Below the pieces are notes generated by a model, which was not told the DNA's origin, searched no databases, and was given only the letters and a program-made list of their open reading frames with translations. From Oscillospiraceae bacterium (lineage in GTDB: Bacteria; Bacillota; Clostridia; Oscillospirales; Ruminococcaceae): DNA of 23,082 nt. Of this stretch, positions 7,207 through 15,446 are shown one piece after another. Every line of letters begins with the position of its first letter. Positions within the stretch are counted from its first letter, which is position 1. The DNA lies in NCBI GenBank assembly GCA_020024475.1, contig JAHHTS010000037.1:1-23082 (forward strand), given 5' to 3'. Both the position numbers and the translations under genes were made by a program.

Positions 7207-9660
7207 TTATTTAGATTTTATTGTAAGCGTTTCCGCAATTTTTTGAATCTGTTCTTCACTTACAGCATTTGGGAGAAATGCCATGCCTATATATACTTTT
7301 AAGTCCTTGTTATATGATAAAATACCTTTTGTTTCATATGAAGGCACATCTGGCATAGCTCCAGGATGATTTGAAATTTCAGATTGATCGAGATACCAAA
7401 CATCTGCAATTCCTGTTTCTGAAACATCATTTCGAGTTACAGCTTTGTAAGGATCCCAGCTAAAAAATATCGACATTCTAAGGTTTGTATATACTGTCTG
7501 ATAATAATTTTCAGGTTGGATTTCATCTGTATATAATTCAAATTTATTAAACCCGATATACCCAATTAACTTATCGTTTTCATAAATATAAACAGGTGTA
7601 TAGAATTCTCCGCCCGGAATATTTTTTTCGCCGTTATTGCTTGTTTTAAATTCCCAACTATCTGGAATATTGCTCATTATAACATCAAATTTAGGCGTAT
7701 TGTTAATTTCATCAATGTATGGCAAATTTTCAGTATTGGTTTCTTTATATGCAGGGAAAGTTAAATATTTATAATCTGAATTTGAGTGTGGATTTTTTTC
7801 ATCATTGTTAGGAAGATTTAGCAAATCTATGGTTTGTACGGTTTCATCTTGAAGATAAATATCCATAGAAAGATCTGTAAAGTTTTGATTTTCTAAAGTG
7901 ATAGAATATTCTTTTCCTTTTTCCCATTTATGTTCAGAATTTTCTTCTTCAAATAAGTGTTCACTCATAGACATACCGTCATGGAATTCTTTACGACCAG
8001 ATATAATGATATTCCAGTCTTTAGGCGAATCATAACTTTCTGGTATTGTGAATTTTATAGCCTCGTCTGTTTTAGTGATGCTTTTAATTAAATCATCAAT
8101 AGCTTTTTCGGAAGATGACATTTGACCATTTGCTTTTTCATTCAAAGATTCGTAATGAGCATTTACCTTATTTACAATATCATTATAAGTAGTATTAAAA
8201 TCATTAAAAGTTTCTGTTTTATCAAAACCCCTATATCCTAAAATATCATCTGCTTGATCTCGATAAAATGTCACATCAAATGGAGTTTTTCCATCATCAA
8301 CAGAAAATGTAATTTGCTCAACATTTTCTACAAGAGAAAAAATTACAAAAGATATCTCAGAGAATTTACTTTGATTTAAACTATCTGAATAGAAATTTAA
8401 TGTTTCTGTGTCAGTTTTAGTATTTATTTTTATTGAATATGGTGGTTGGTTAGTACCTAATTCAAAATTTTCAACAATAATATTTTCAGGGAATTTTTGA
8501 CTGTAGATAATATTACCAACATTAGAATTTTTTCCTACATATTCTGTGCGATTTTCCCACATGACTTTCAAATTTTTTTGTGTATCATTTGTTTTATGTG
8601 ATAAAAATAAACCACCAACTAAACAAATAATTGCTAAACAACATACGGCAACTATTATTCTGTGTTTTTTGAATGATTCTCCTAATTTAATCATAGAGAT
8701 TCTCCTTTCTACATTCTTTTTGCCATCAGTCATACAAAGTAGCTTTGGTATAAAAGAAATATTATGTGATAATCCTAGAACTTCGACAAGTGACTTTGAA
8801 TAACCTCTACTATGTTCAGGACCTATTTTTTCAAGAACGTAACTGTCATTCATTATTTCCATATCTTCACGTATAAATTTAAACACAAACCAAACTAATG
8901 GGTTAAACCAATGGATTGATTGTACTGCAAGTAAAATATAATTTATAACCATGTCTTTGCGTTTATAATGAGCAAGTTCGTGTAAAATTACATAATACAA
9001 ACTGTCATTACTAATTTCAGTTGCGTATTTAGGCAAAAGTATTTTAGGCTTTATAAATCCAGTAAGTGCAGGGGAGTCGATATAGTCTTGATACACTATT
9101 TGTATATTATTGTTTGTATCTAATTTTGATTTGCATATTTTTAATGTTTCATCAAAGTTATCTGTTTTGATGGAATGTTTTTTGATTTTATAAGATAAAT
9201 ATAGTTTGTTTACAATTATAAAAATTAGAGAAAAAATCATCCCAAAAAACCATATTAAAGGGATTATAATATCAAAAATAAGTGATTTATAAAATAAAAT
9301 ATCAGCTTCATTTTTTAATTGTTGGGATTTTTCTATATCAATATTTTCACCTCGATTATATAGGAATTTTTCATTTTGAATTACATCATAGTCCTCTCGA
9401 AAAGATATGTTCTCTATTTCACTTATATCTTTCGTTAATGATATAGGACTAGTAAATCTAAAAGGCATGATAAGAGATAGTGTAACAACTGACCACATAA
9501 TATATTTCCAAAGAGGTGGTATTTTTTTATCGAATATTTTACGAATAATAAATATTAATACGCCCACTATACTGCCTGTTACAGATAGAAAAAGAAGTTT
9601 ATAAAATATAGGTGCCAATATTATGCTTAGTTTATTTACATGAGCAAGAAAATCATACAT
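7207..9660 (-). CDS. BlaR1-type M56 metalloprotease with DUF4825-like sensor
   Basis: 817 residues from the ATG at 9660. This start follows GAGAGGG at a good distance and lies 1 base after the blaI stop; an in-frame TTG at 9675 is less likely. Membrane helices are near residues 21-40, 53-68, 128-151 and 334-354. The zinc motif HELAH is at 227-231, followed by 'IHWFNPLVWFVF' and 'EDMEIMNDSYVL', where the usual Cys-Asp-Glu is altered but the Glu of 'DMEI' remains. After the last helix, residues ~365-420 ('YVGKNSNVGNIIY', 'PYSIKI') resemble DUF4825. The remaining ~390 residues form one or more unassigned extracellular domains, with no penicillin-binding motifs. It probably cleaves or triggers release of the adjacent repressor on an envelope signal. 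Confidence 0.85.
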   Translation of the reverse strand: MYDFLAHVNKLSIILAPIFYKLLFLSVTGSIVGVLIFIIRKIFDKKIPPLWKYIMWSVVTLSLIMPFRFTSPISLTKDISEIENISFREDYDVIQNEKFLYNRGENIDIEKSQQLKNEADILFYKSLIFDIIIPLIWFFGMIFSLIFIIVNKLYLSYKIKKHSIKTDNFDETLKICKSKLDTNNNIQIVYQDYIDSPALTGFIKPKILLPKYATEISNDSLYYVILHELAHYKRKDMVINYILLAVQSIHWFNPLVWFVFKFIREDMEIMNDSYVLEKIGPEHSRGYSKSLVEVLGLSHNISFIPKLLCMTDGKKNVERRISMIKLGESFKKHRIIVAVCCLAIICLVGGLFLSHKTNDTQKNLKVMWENRTEYVGKNSNVGNIIYSQKFPENIIVENFELGTNQPPYSIKINTKTDTETLNFYSDSLNQSKFSEISFVIFSLVENVEQITFSVDDGKTPFDVTFYRDQADDILGYRGFDKTETFNDFNTTYNDIVNKVNAHYESLNEKANGQMSSSEKAIDDLIKSITKTDEAIKFTIPESYDSPKDWNIIISGRKEFHDGMSMSEHLFEEENSEHKWEKGKEYSITLENQNFTDLSMDIYLQDETVQTIDLLNLPNNDEKNPHSNSDYKYLTFPAYKETNTENLPYIDEINNTPKFDVIMSNIPDSWEFKTSNNGEKNIPGGEFYTPVYIYENDKLIGYIGFNKFELYTDEIQPENYYQTVYTNLRMSIFFSWDPYKAVTRNDVSETGIADVWYLDQSEISNHPGAMPDVPSYETKGILSYNKDLKVYIGMAFLPNAVSEEQIQKIAETLTIKSK

Positions 9661-9661
9661 A

Positions 9662-10021
9662 TTAGTCCCTCTCAATCATGTCAAGCAGCTTTTGAAGTTC
9701 CTCTTTAGTAATATTTTCTTCTTTTACAAAGTTTAATAACATTTTTTCTTTCGAGCCATCAAAAACTTTCTGTAAGAACCCTTTTCGCTCGATAGCTGTG
9801 TATTCATCTCTTGAAATATTAGCATTATATCGATACACTCTAGAGTTTATTTCTGTTGATGTTACAACATTTTTTTCCACTAGTCTTTGAAGAAGTGTTT
9901 TGAAAGTATTTTTATTGCCACTTAAATGTTCAAATATTTCAGGCGAAGTTAGATTTGGATGTTCCCACAATACTTTCATAATGGGCAGCTCACTATTTGC
10001 AATATTCATTTTTTTGTGCAT
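9662..10021 (-). CDS. blaI: BlaI/MecI-family repressor, second pair
   Basis: 119 residues, ATG with AAAGGAG seven bases upstream. The winged helix includes 'SELPIMKVLWEHPNLTSPEIFEHL' and the recognition part 'NTFKTLLQRLVEKNVV', with a C-terminal helical tail ('KEENITKEELQKLLDMI'). The core is closer to the standard BlaI pattern than the first copy, and the two copies are clearly different proteins, so this is not a recent duplication. Its gene is followed after one base by the protease start. Promoter, twin dyads and leader up to the ribosome site parallel those of the first pair, suggesting autoregulation and possible cross-talk. Confidence 0.9.
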   Translation of the reverse strand: MHKKMNIANSELPIMKVLWEHPNLTSPEIFEHLSGNKNTFKTLLQRLVEKNVVTSTEINSRVYRYNANISRDEYTAIERKGFLQKVFDGSKEKMLLNFVKEENITKEELQKLLDMIERD

Positions 10022-10036
10022 TTATATTCTCCTTTC

Positions 10037-10077
10037 GACCACTGTTGTAATCTTAATTATAGTTTACAATAGTAATC
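10037..10077 (-). promoter_or_regulatory. Twin BlaI-type dyad operators, second pair
   Basis: On the minus strand: GATTAC-TATT-GTAAAC (10062-10077, one mismatch) and GATTAC-AACA-GTGGTC (10037-10052, two mismatches). Centres are 25 bases apart, the same as at the first pair, and the promoter-proximal dyad overlaps the -10 in the same way. Confidence 0.65.
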
Positions 10078-10089
10078 GAAGGAAGTCAA
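10061..10089 (-). promoter_or_regulatory. Promoter of second blaI-blaR1 pair
   Basis: Minus strand: TTGACT (10089-10084), exactly 17 bases, TAAACT (10066-10061). The -10 is identical to that of the first pair. Confidence 0.75.
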
Positions 10090-10296
10090 TATATAATCAT
10101 CAAATATTTTATGAAATTTTGTGTGATTTTAATAATACTTATGTCTGTTAAATTAGTTTAGTAAAATAATTTATTTTTTATAACTATATAGGATAGAGCT
10201 TAAACTATAATGTGAAAGAACTGTTATTGTATTTAAATATGGAATATGGTAAAGTTAATCGTAGAAAATAAAAAATATAATTATTCGAGGCACATC

Positions 10297-10965
10297 ATGA
10301 TAAAAATTCTTTTGGTAGAAGATGATAAAGATATTATTGTTAATCTTACAGAATTTCTTACTTCTGAAGGGTATTATATAAAAAATGTTAATGGTCAAAC
10401 AAAAGCGATGCAGGCTATTTCTGAGGAAGTGTTTGATATTGTTTTGCTGGATATTTCCTTGGCTGAGGGCAATGGATTTTCTGTTTGTAAAGCTATAAAA
10501 TCTAATTATAATATACCTATTATTTTTTTAACAGCATCTGGAGATGAATATAGCACTTTAACAGGATTTGAATTAGGCGCCGATGACTATATTTCTAAAC
10601 CTTTTAGACCTAGGGAACTTATTATGAGAATTAAAAATATTATAAGATTGACAAAGGGTACGGATTCTACAATAAAAATTGGAGATGTAATAATAGATAC
10701 AGAAAAAGGGACGGCGACTAAAAAAGGAAACAACTTATACTTATCAGCTTTAGAATATCGATTGTTACTTGCTTTTTTAAATAACAGAGGGGTTATTCTT
10801 TCTAGAAATCAGTTGTTAGAGTCAATTTGGGATGTTGCTGGAGATTTTGTAAATGATAATACACTCACAGTATACATAAAGAGAATAAGAGAAAAAATTG
10901 AAGATGATCCACAGAACCCTAAGATAATAAAAACAGTGCGTGGCTTGGGTTATAAGGTAGATTGA
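10297..10965 (+). CDS. OmpR/PhoB-family response regulator
   Basis: 222 residues from the ATG at 10297, which has CGAGG at 10286-10290 and begins directly with the receiver motif 'MIKILLVEDDKD'. An upstream in-frame ATG at 10246 would add 17 residues that do not belong to the fold. Receiver: acidic D9/D10, phosphoacceptor D52, T79 and K101. The C-terminal winged helix (~125-222) ends 'IIKTVRGLGYKVD'. It is paired with the kinase that starts 2 bases after its stop. Its likely target is the ABC transporter promoter at 12011-12043. Upstream, a TATAAT at 10206-10211 lacks a recognisable -35, as in activator-dependent promoters. Confidence 0.92.
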   Translation: MIKILLVEDDKDIIVNLTEFLTSEGYYIKNVNGQTKAMQAISEEVFDIVLLDISLAEGNGFSVCKAIKSNYNIPIIFLTASGDEYSTLTGFELGADDYISKPFRPRELIMRIKNIIRLTKGTDSTIKIGDVIIDTEKGTATKKGNNLYLSALEYRLLLAFLNNRGVILSRNQLLESIWDVAGDFVNDNTLTVYIKRIREKIEDDPQNPKIIKTVRGLGYKVD

Positions 10966-10967
10966 AA

Positions 10968-11969
10968 ATGAAAGTTATGATCAATGATGAAATAAAAAAA
11001 ACCTGTGTTATATATATTATTATATCTGTGGTATTTACAACTATTGCTTTTATGGAAAGCCCTGGGTATGGTAAATTAACATTGCTACTGTGTATAATTT
11101 TTATTATAATATACATTTTAAATATGAAAATACGTTATAAACAGATTTCAAATTTAACTGATGATTTGAATAAAATTTTACATGGTGATGATAAAATCGA
11201 AATAGATGCTTATTCTGAAGGAGAACTTTCAATTCTAAAAAGCGAAATTCATAAAATGACAATTAGAATGAGAGATCAGCAGCAAAAATTATTAGAGGAT
11301 AAAGTGTATTTGGCAGATTCTATTGCAGACATATCTCACCAAATTAGAACACCATTAACATCAATAAATTTATTAGTTGCGATTTTATCAGACCCTAATA
11401 TTACACAAGATCGAAAAATAAGATCTATAAATGAAATATATTCATTATTATCTAAGATAGATTGGTTAGTAACTTCTTTATTGAAAATGTCTAAGATAGA
11501 TGCAAAAACGGTAATTTTTAATAAGGAAAAAATTTTAATGGTAGATTTCATAAATAAAGCAATCGAACCATTAACCGTTCCGATAGAAATTAGAGAGCAA
11601 CAATTAATAGTAGAAGCTTCAGGAAATTTTTATGGCGATATTTCATGGACGCAAGAAGCTGTAATAAATATTGTTAAAAACTGTATGGAACACACACCAA
11701 AAGGTGGTACAATAACAATATTAGCTAGTGAAAATGCACTCTTCACAGAAATAATCATAAGTGATAATGGTCCAGGAATAAAAGAAGAAGACTTACCGCA
11801 TATTTTTGAAAGATTTTATAAGGGAGAAAATTCAAGTGATAAAAGTTTTGGAATAGGTTTATCGCTTTCAAGAATGATAATTATGTCTCAAAATGGTATA
11901 ATAAAAGCAGAAAATATCACACCTTGTGGTGCAAAATTTATCATAAGATTTTATAAAGGAGCCGTATAA
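10968..11969 (+). CDS. Sensor histidine kinase with short extracellular loop
   Basis: 333 residues from the ATG at 10968; the in-frame TTG at 10962 overlaps the regulator's stop and is less likely. Two membrane helices (about residues 12-28 and 37-54) are separated by only a few residues, the layout of intramembrane-sensing kinases that often depend on a partner transporter for signal detection. H-box 'ADISHQIRTPLTS' with H124, then N-box ('INIVKNCMEH'), G1 'DNGPGI', F-box 'FERFY' and G2 'GIGLSLS': all catalytic parts are present. The linked ATPase/permease genes fit the BceRS-BceAB principle, in which the permease reports antibiotic flux to the kinase; that mechanism is inferred. Confidence 0.92.
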   Translation: MKVMINDEIKKTCVIYIIISVVFTTIAFMESPGYGKLTLLLCIIFIIIYILNMKIRYKQISNLTDDLNKILHGDDKIEIDAYSEGELSILKSEIHKMTIRMRDQQQKLLEDKVYLADSIADISHQIRTPLTSINLLVAILSDPNITQDRKIRSINEIYSLLSKIDWLVTSLLKMSKIDAKTVIFNKEKILMVDFINKAIEPLTVPIEIREQQLIVEASGNFYGDISWTQEAVINIVKNCMEHTPKGGTITILASENALFTEIIISDNGPGIKEEDLPHIFERFYKGENSSDKSFGIGLSLSRMIIMSQNGIIKAENITPCGAKFIIRFYKGAV

Positions 11970-11984
11970 ATTACGGTTCTTTTT
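11959..11984 (+). terminator. Short terminator/attenuator after kinase gene
   Basis: GAGCCGTA (11959-11966) pairs with TACGGTTC (11972-11979, one G-U), with a 5-base loop containing the stop codon, followed by TTTTT. It would separate the regulator genes from the transporter genes. Confidence 0.7.
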
Positions 11985-12010
11985 GATATATGACACATTT
12001 GTTATATATA

Positions 12011-12043
12011 AGTCACCCAATAGTCACTTAGATATTGTAAAAT
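12011..12043 (+). promoter_or_regulatory. Activator-type promoter of the ABC transporter
   Basis: Direct repeats AGTCAC at 12011-12016 and 12022-12027 are 11 bases apart and lie where a -35 box is expected. The -10 is TAAAAT (12038-12043) with a TG just before it. No good -35 hexamer is present. OmpR-type regulators bind such 11-base-spaced repeats, so activation by the adjacent response regulator is likely. Confidence 0.6.
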
Positions 12044-12070
12044 ATAAACAAATAAGTTAGGAGGAAGAAT

Positions 12071-12754
12071 ATGGAGATATTAAGAGTTGAACATCTTTCT
12101 AAAATTTACGGCAAAGGTGATAATCAAGTAAAAGCATTAAATGATGTATCCTTTTCAATTAATAAAGGAGATTTTGTAGCAATTATCGGACCTTCAGGTT
12201 CTGGAAAATCAACGCTTTTGCACATTTTAGGAGGGATAGATAAACCGACAAGTGGAAAAGTGTACATGGATAACACAGATGTTTATCAGCAAGATGAAGA
12301 AAAATTAGCAATTTTCAGACGAAGACAAGTTGGCCTTATATATCAGTTTTATAATCTTATACCAGTTCTTAATGTTGTGGAAAATATGACTTTACCGATG
12401 CTTATGGATGGGCAAAAGGTGAACAAACAGAGATTGGGTGAACTTTTGACTACATTGAAACTGGAAGGAAGAGAAAAACATTTGCCAAACCAGTTATCTG
12501 GTGGTCAACAACAAAGAGTATCAATAGGTAGAGCTTTGATGAACGCACCTGCAGTAGTTTTGGCTGATGAGCCAACAGGAAACCTAGATTCAAAAAACAG
12601 TCAAGAAATTGTAGACCTTTTGAAACTTTCTAATAAAAAATATGGACAAACATTAATTGTAATTACTCATGATGAGAACATTGCACTTCAAGCTGATAGA
12701 ATAATAGCTATTGAAGACGGAATGATTTTCAGAGACGAGGTACTAAAAAAATGA
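12071..12754 (+). CDS. ABC transporter ATPase (MacB/LolD/BceA type)
   Basis: 227 residues, ATG with AGGAGG just upstream (12059-12064). Walker A 'GPSGSGKST' (residues 39-47), Q-loop 'LIYQFYNLIP', signature 'LSGGQQQRVSIGRAL', Walker B 'VVLADEPTGNLDS' and the switch His in 'THD' are all intact. This subclass powers FtsX-like permeases that move antimicrobial peptides, lipoproteins or extract antibiotics from the membrane rather than importing nutrients. It overlaps the permease gene by 4 bases (ATGA), indicating one operon. Substrate cannot be read from the sequence. Confidence 0.95.
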   Translation: MEILRVEHLSKIYGKGDNQVKALNDVSFSINKGDFVAIIGPSGSGKSTLLHILGGIDKPTSGKVYMDNTDVYQQDEEKLAIFRRRQVGLIYQFYNLIPVLNVVENMTLPMLMDGQKVNKQRLGELLTTLKLEGREKHLPNQLSGGQQQRVSIGRALMNAPAVVLADEPTGNLDSKNSQEIVDLLKLSNKKYGQTLIVITHDENIALQADRIIAIEDGMIFRDEVLKK

Positions 12755-15330
12755 ATGTATTCAATAAAGTAAGTTTAGAAAGCCTTAAAAAGAATAAAAG
12801 CCGTACTATTGTAACTATTATAGGTATTATTCTTTCTACTGCTATGATATGTGCAGTGACCACATTTATCAGCAGCTTTCAAAACTATATGTTACAAACT
12901 GCCATATATCAAGAAGGTAATTGGCATGGAAGATTTAATTCCGTGACATATGATTCATATGAAAATATGATAAAAGATGAACGCATAGAAGATAGTACCC
13001 TTATTCAACAAATTGGATTTTCAAAATTAGATAAGAAATGGGAAGAAGATAAACCATACATTTATCTCCTTGGAGCAAATTCAGATTTACAAAACAACTT
13101 ACCATTTAGAGTAACAGAAGGACGTTATCCTGAAAAAAACAACGAAATTATATTGCCTGATTATTTAAATTCTTTTACAGAATTTAAATATAAGATAGGT
13201 GATACAATAGATTTAGATTTAGGAAAACGAGTTCTCGACGGTAAAGTATTAACACAGCAAGAACCTAGTTATATATATACTAATAATGGAATGGTTTTCT
13301 TAGGTGAAGAATTTATGATTACAGAAAGTCATTCATATACTATTGTAGGGTTTTATGAACAAGTATATTGGAGACTTGAGGAATCTAATTCACCTGGATA
13401 TGTTGCCTTTACGCTTCCTAATTTAAATGAAACTTCTAATTATATGTATGATGTATTTTTTAGAGTTAAAGACTCAAGGGAAGTATATGATTTTCTAAAA
13501 GAAGGTTCAATCAAATATAGTACAGGAGGAGAATCTAATACCTCGGTTCTTATGGCAATGGGGGTATCTAATAGCAGAAACCTTGAAAGTATATTGTTAA
13601 GACTCGGTGCTATAGTTATGTCACTTATTGTGTTTGGCTCTATTTCTTTGATATACAATGCTTTTTCGATATCAGTTTCTGAAAGAACAAAACAATTTGG
13701 ATTATTAACTTCAATAGGTGCTAGCAAAAAGCAGATAAAGAAAATGGTTATATTTGAAGCTTTATCTATGAGTGCTATAGGCATACCTTTAGGCATTTTT
13801 TCTGGTATATTAGGAATAGGGGTTACATTAAAACTTATAGGTAAAAAGTTCAAATCCTTAGGTTTTCCTTTGGAAATGGAAATGTCTGTATCCATGATTT
13901 CAATTATCATAGCTGTATTGATAGCATTATTAACAGTTTTGATTTCTGTATATATTCCAGCGAAACGAGCAACAAAAGTTTCAGCTATTGAAGCGATAAG
14001 ACAGAATAATGATATAAAAGAAAATCTTAAAAGGATAAAGACACCAAAATTTATTTATAAGATATTCGGAACACCTGGAATGCTAGCAGATAAATATTAC
14101 AAAAGAAGCAAGAAAAAATATAGAACAACTGTGTTTAGCTTATTTATGAGTATAGTACTTTTTGTTTCAGCATCCTCATTTATAAATTATTTAATTGAAG
14201 CTTCTGGAGTCATGTTAGATTCACAAAAATATGATTTGCAATTGTTTGATATTGATGTTGACATGCAAAAAAATAATCTTACTATTGAAAAATTGTTAGA
14301 GGATATCGGAAATATTGAAGGAGTAGAGGATGTGGTATACTCTACGAGTATACATTTCCAAACACCTATTGATAAAAAAAATGTATCGGAAGATTATGTG
14401 ATTTATAGAGGCAGAGTAAATGAACCATTAAATACAAGTTTGTCCGATTCAGAAAAATATAGTATATCCGCTAGTTTAAACTTTATCAATAATGAACGGT
14501 TTAGAAAAATAGCAAGTGATAACAATATTGATGTAAATAAATATTTTAATAAAGAAGAACCTTTAGCAGTAGCATGCACTAATATATCTGTATTTTTAGA
14601 TGGTAAATTTAGAAATATAGAAATATTGAAAGATAAAACATTAGAAAAAATTATTGGTGCAAATGATTCTAACGAAGAAATAGCTATTGGTAACTATATC
14701 TCTAATCAACCATTTTTTGTTGATGAAAACTCAAATGAAATAAGTTTGGTCTTACCATATGAGGCTTGTCCTGATATACTGGCCTCATCAGGAAGTTATT
14801 TTATGAAGACCGAAAGTATCGAAGTTGCAGATAAGGTTTATGAATATATTAAATCTGTTAATTTAAATTCTGCTACATTGTACAACAATGGACAAGAACG
14901 AGCCGATAAAAAGAATATGATTATCATAATACAGGTATTTAGCTATGGATTTATAGTTTTGATTTCACTTATAGCAGCTGCAAATGTGTTTAATACTATT
15001 TCAACAAATATATCTTTAAGAAGAAGAGATTTTGCTATGTTGAAATCTTTAGGAATGTCAAAAAAAGAATTCAATAGAATGTTAAGCTTTGAGTCATTAT
15101 TATATGGAACAAAGTCGTTATTATATGGACTGATAGTTTCAACGGTAATATCATATTTGATAGCAATTGTATTTAGCGATGGATATGAATTAGTGTTTAG
15201 ACCACCATGGTCAGCAATGTTAATTGCAACAATTAGTATATTCATTCTTGTTTTTGCAACTATGATGTACTCGATTAAAAAAGTAAATAAAGAAAATATA
15301 ATAGATGTATTAAAAAATGATAATATCTAA
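12751..15330 (+). CDS. FtsX/MacB-like ABC permease, two-module, 859 residues
   Basis: Begins with a membrane helix (~17-42), then a ~240-residue extracellular MacB-like periplasmic-core-type domain and three helices of an FtsX domain (~288-312, ~338-362, ~383-408, ending 'VYIPAKRATKVSAIEAIRQ'). A second half repeats this: a helix at ~457-483, an extracellular part ~485-720 and a second FtsX domain (~725-850) with 'RRRDFAMLKSLGMSKKEFNRM'. This duplicated build differs from the ~650-residue BceB permeases, which have one large loop. Together with the ATPase it probably exports or releases envelope-active peptides or antibiotics, under control of the upstream two-component system. It is closed by a strong terminator. 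Confidence 0.9.
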   Translation: MNVFNKVSLESLKKNKSRTIVTIIGIILSTAMICAVTTFISSFQNYMLQTAIYQEGNWHGRFNSVTYDSYENMIKDERIEDSTLIQQIGFSKLDKKWEEDKPYIYLLGANSDLQNNLPFRVTEGRYPEKNNEIILPDYLNSFTEFKYKIGDTIDLDLGKRVLDGKVLTQQEPSYIYTNNGMVFLGEEFMITESHSYTIVGFYEQVYWRLEESNSPGYVAFTLPNLNETSNYMYDVFFRVKDSREVYDFLKEGSIKYSTGGESNTSVLMAMGVSNSRNLESILLRLGAIVMSLIVFGSISLIYNAFSISVSERTKQFGLLTSIGASKKQIKKMVIFEALSMSAIGIPLGIFSGILGIGVTLKLIGKKFKSLGFPLEMEMSVSMISIIIAVLIALLTVLISVYIPAKRATKVSAIEAIRQNNDIKENLKRIKTPKFIYKIFGTPGMLADKYYKRSKKKYRTTVFSLFMSIVLFVSASSFINYLIEASGVMLDSQKYDLQLFDIDVDMQKNNLTIEKLLEDIGNIEGVEDVVYSTSIHFQTPIDKKNVSEDYVIYRGRVNEPLNTSLSDSEKYSISASLNFINNERFRKIASDNNIDVNKYFNKEEPLAVACTNISVFLDGKFRNIEILKDKTLEKIIGANDSNEEIAIGNYISNQPFFVDENSNEISLVLPYEACPDILASSGSYFMKTESIEVADKVYEYIKSVNLNSATLYNNGQERADKKNMIIIIQVFSYGFIVLISLIAAANVFNTISTNISLRRRDFAMLKSLGMSKKEFNRMLSFESLLYGTKSLLYGLIVSTVISYLIAIVFSDGYELVFRPPWSAMLIATISIFILVFATMMYSIKKVNKENIIDVLKNDNI

Positions 15331-15347
15331 TGCTAAAATATTGTAAT

Positions 15348-15378
15348 AAAAAGCCACTCTTTAAAGAGTGGCTTTTTT
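15348..15378. terminator. Bidirectional terminator, permease / Cys-rich gene
   Basis: AAAAAGCCACTCT (15348-15360) pairs with AGAGTGGCTTTTT (15365-15377) around TTAA, with T-runs in both directions. It can serve the permease gene (plus) and the convergent minus-strand gene. Confidence 0.9.
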
Positions 15379-15446
15379 GAAGTATTTTTATAATATGTTT
15401 AATTTGAATATTTCAAGATAAAGATATATTAGTAGAAATAACTATT

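Noticed and set aside
8546..8803. 85-codon plus-strand ORF inside the second blaR1
   Set aside because: Antisense shadow of a well-supported gene; no ribosome site or recognisable protein.
4634..10021. A beta-lactam resistance operon
   Set aside because: BlaI and BlaR1 families are present, but neither BlaR1 has a penicillin-binding domain and no beta-lactamase or PBP gene is present.
13440..13910. 156-codon minus-strand ORF inside the permease gene
   Set aside because: Antisense shadow of the FtsX helices; the real frame has clear motifs.
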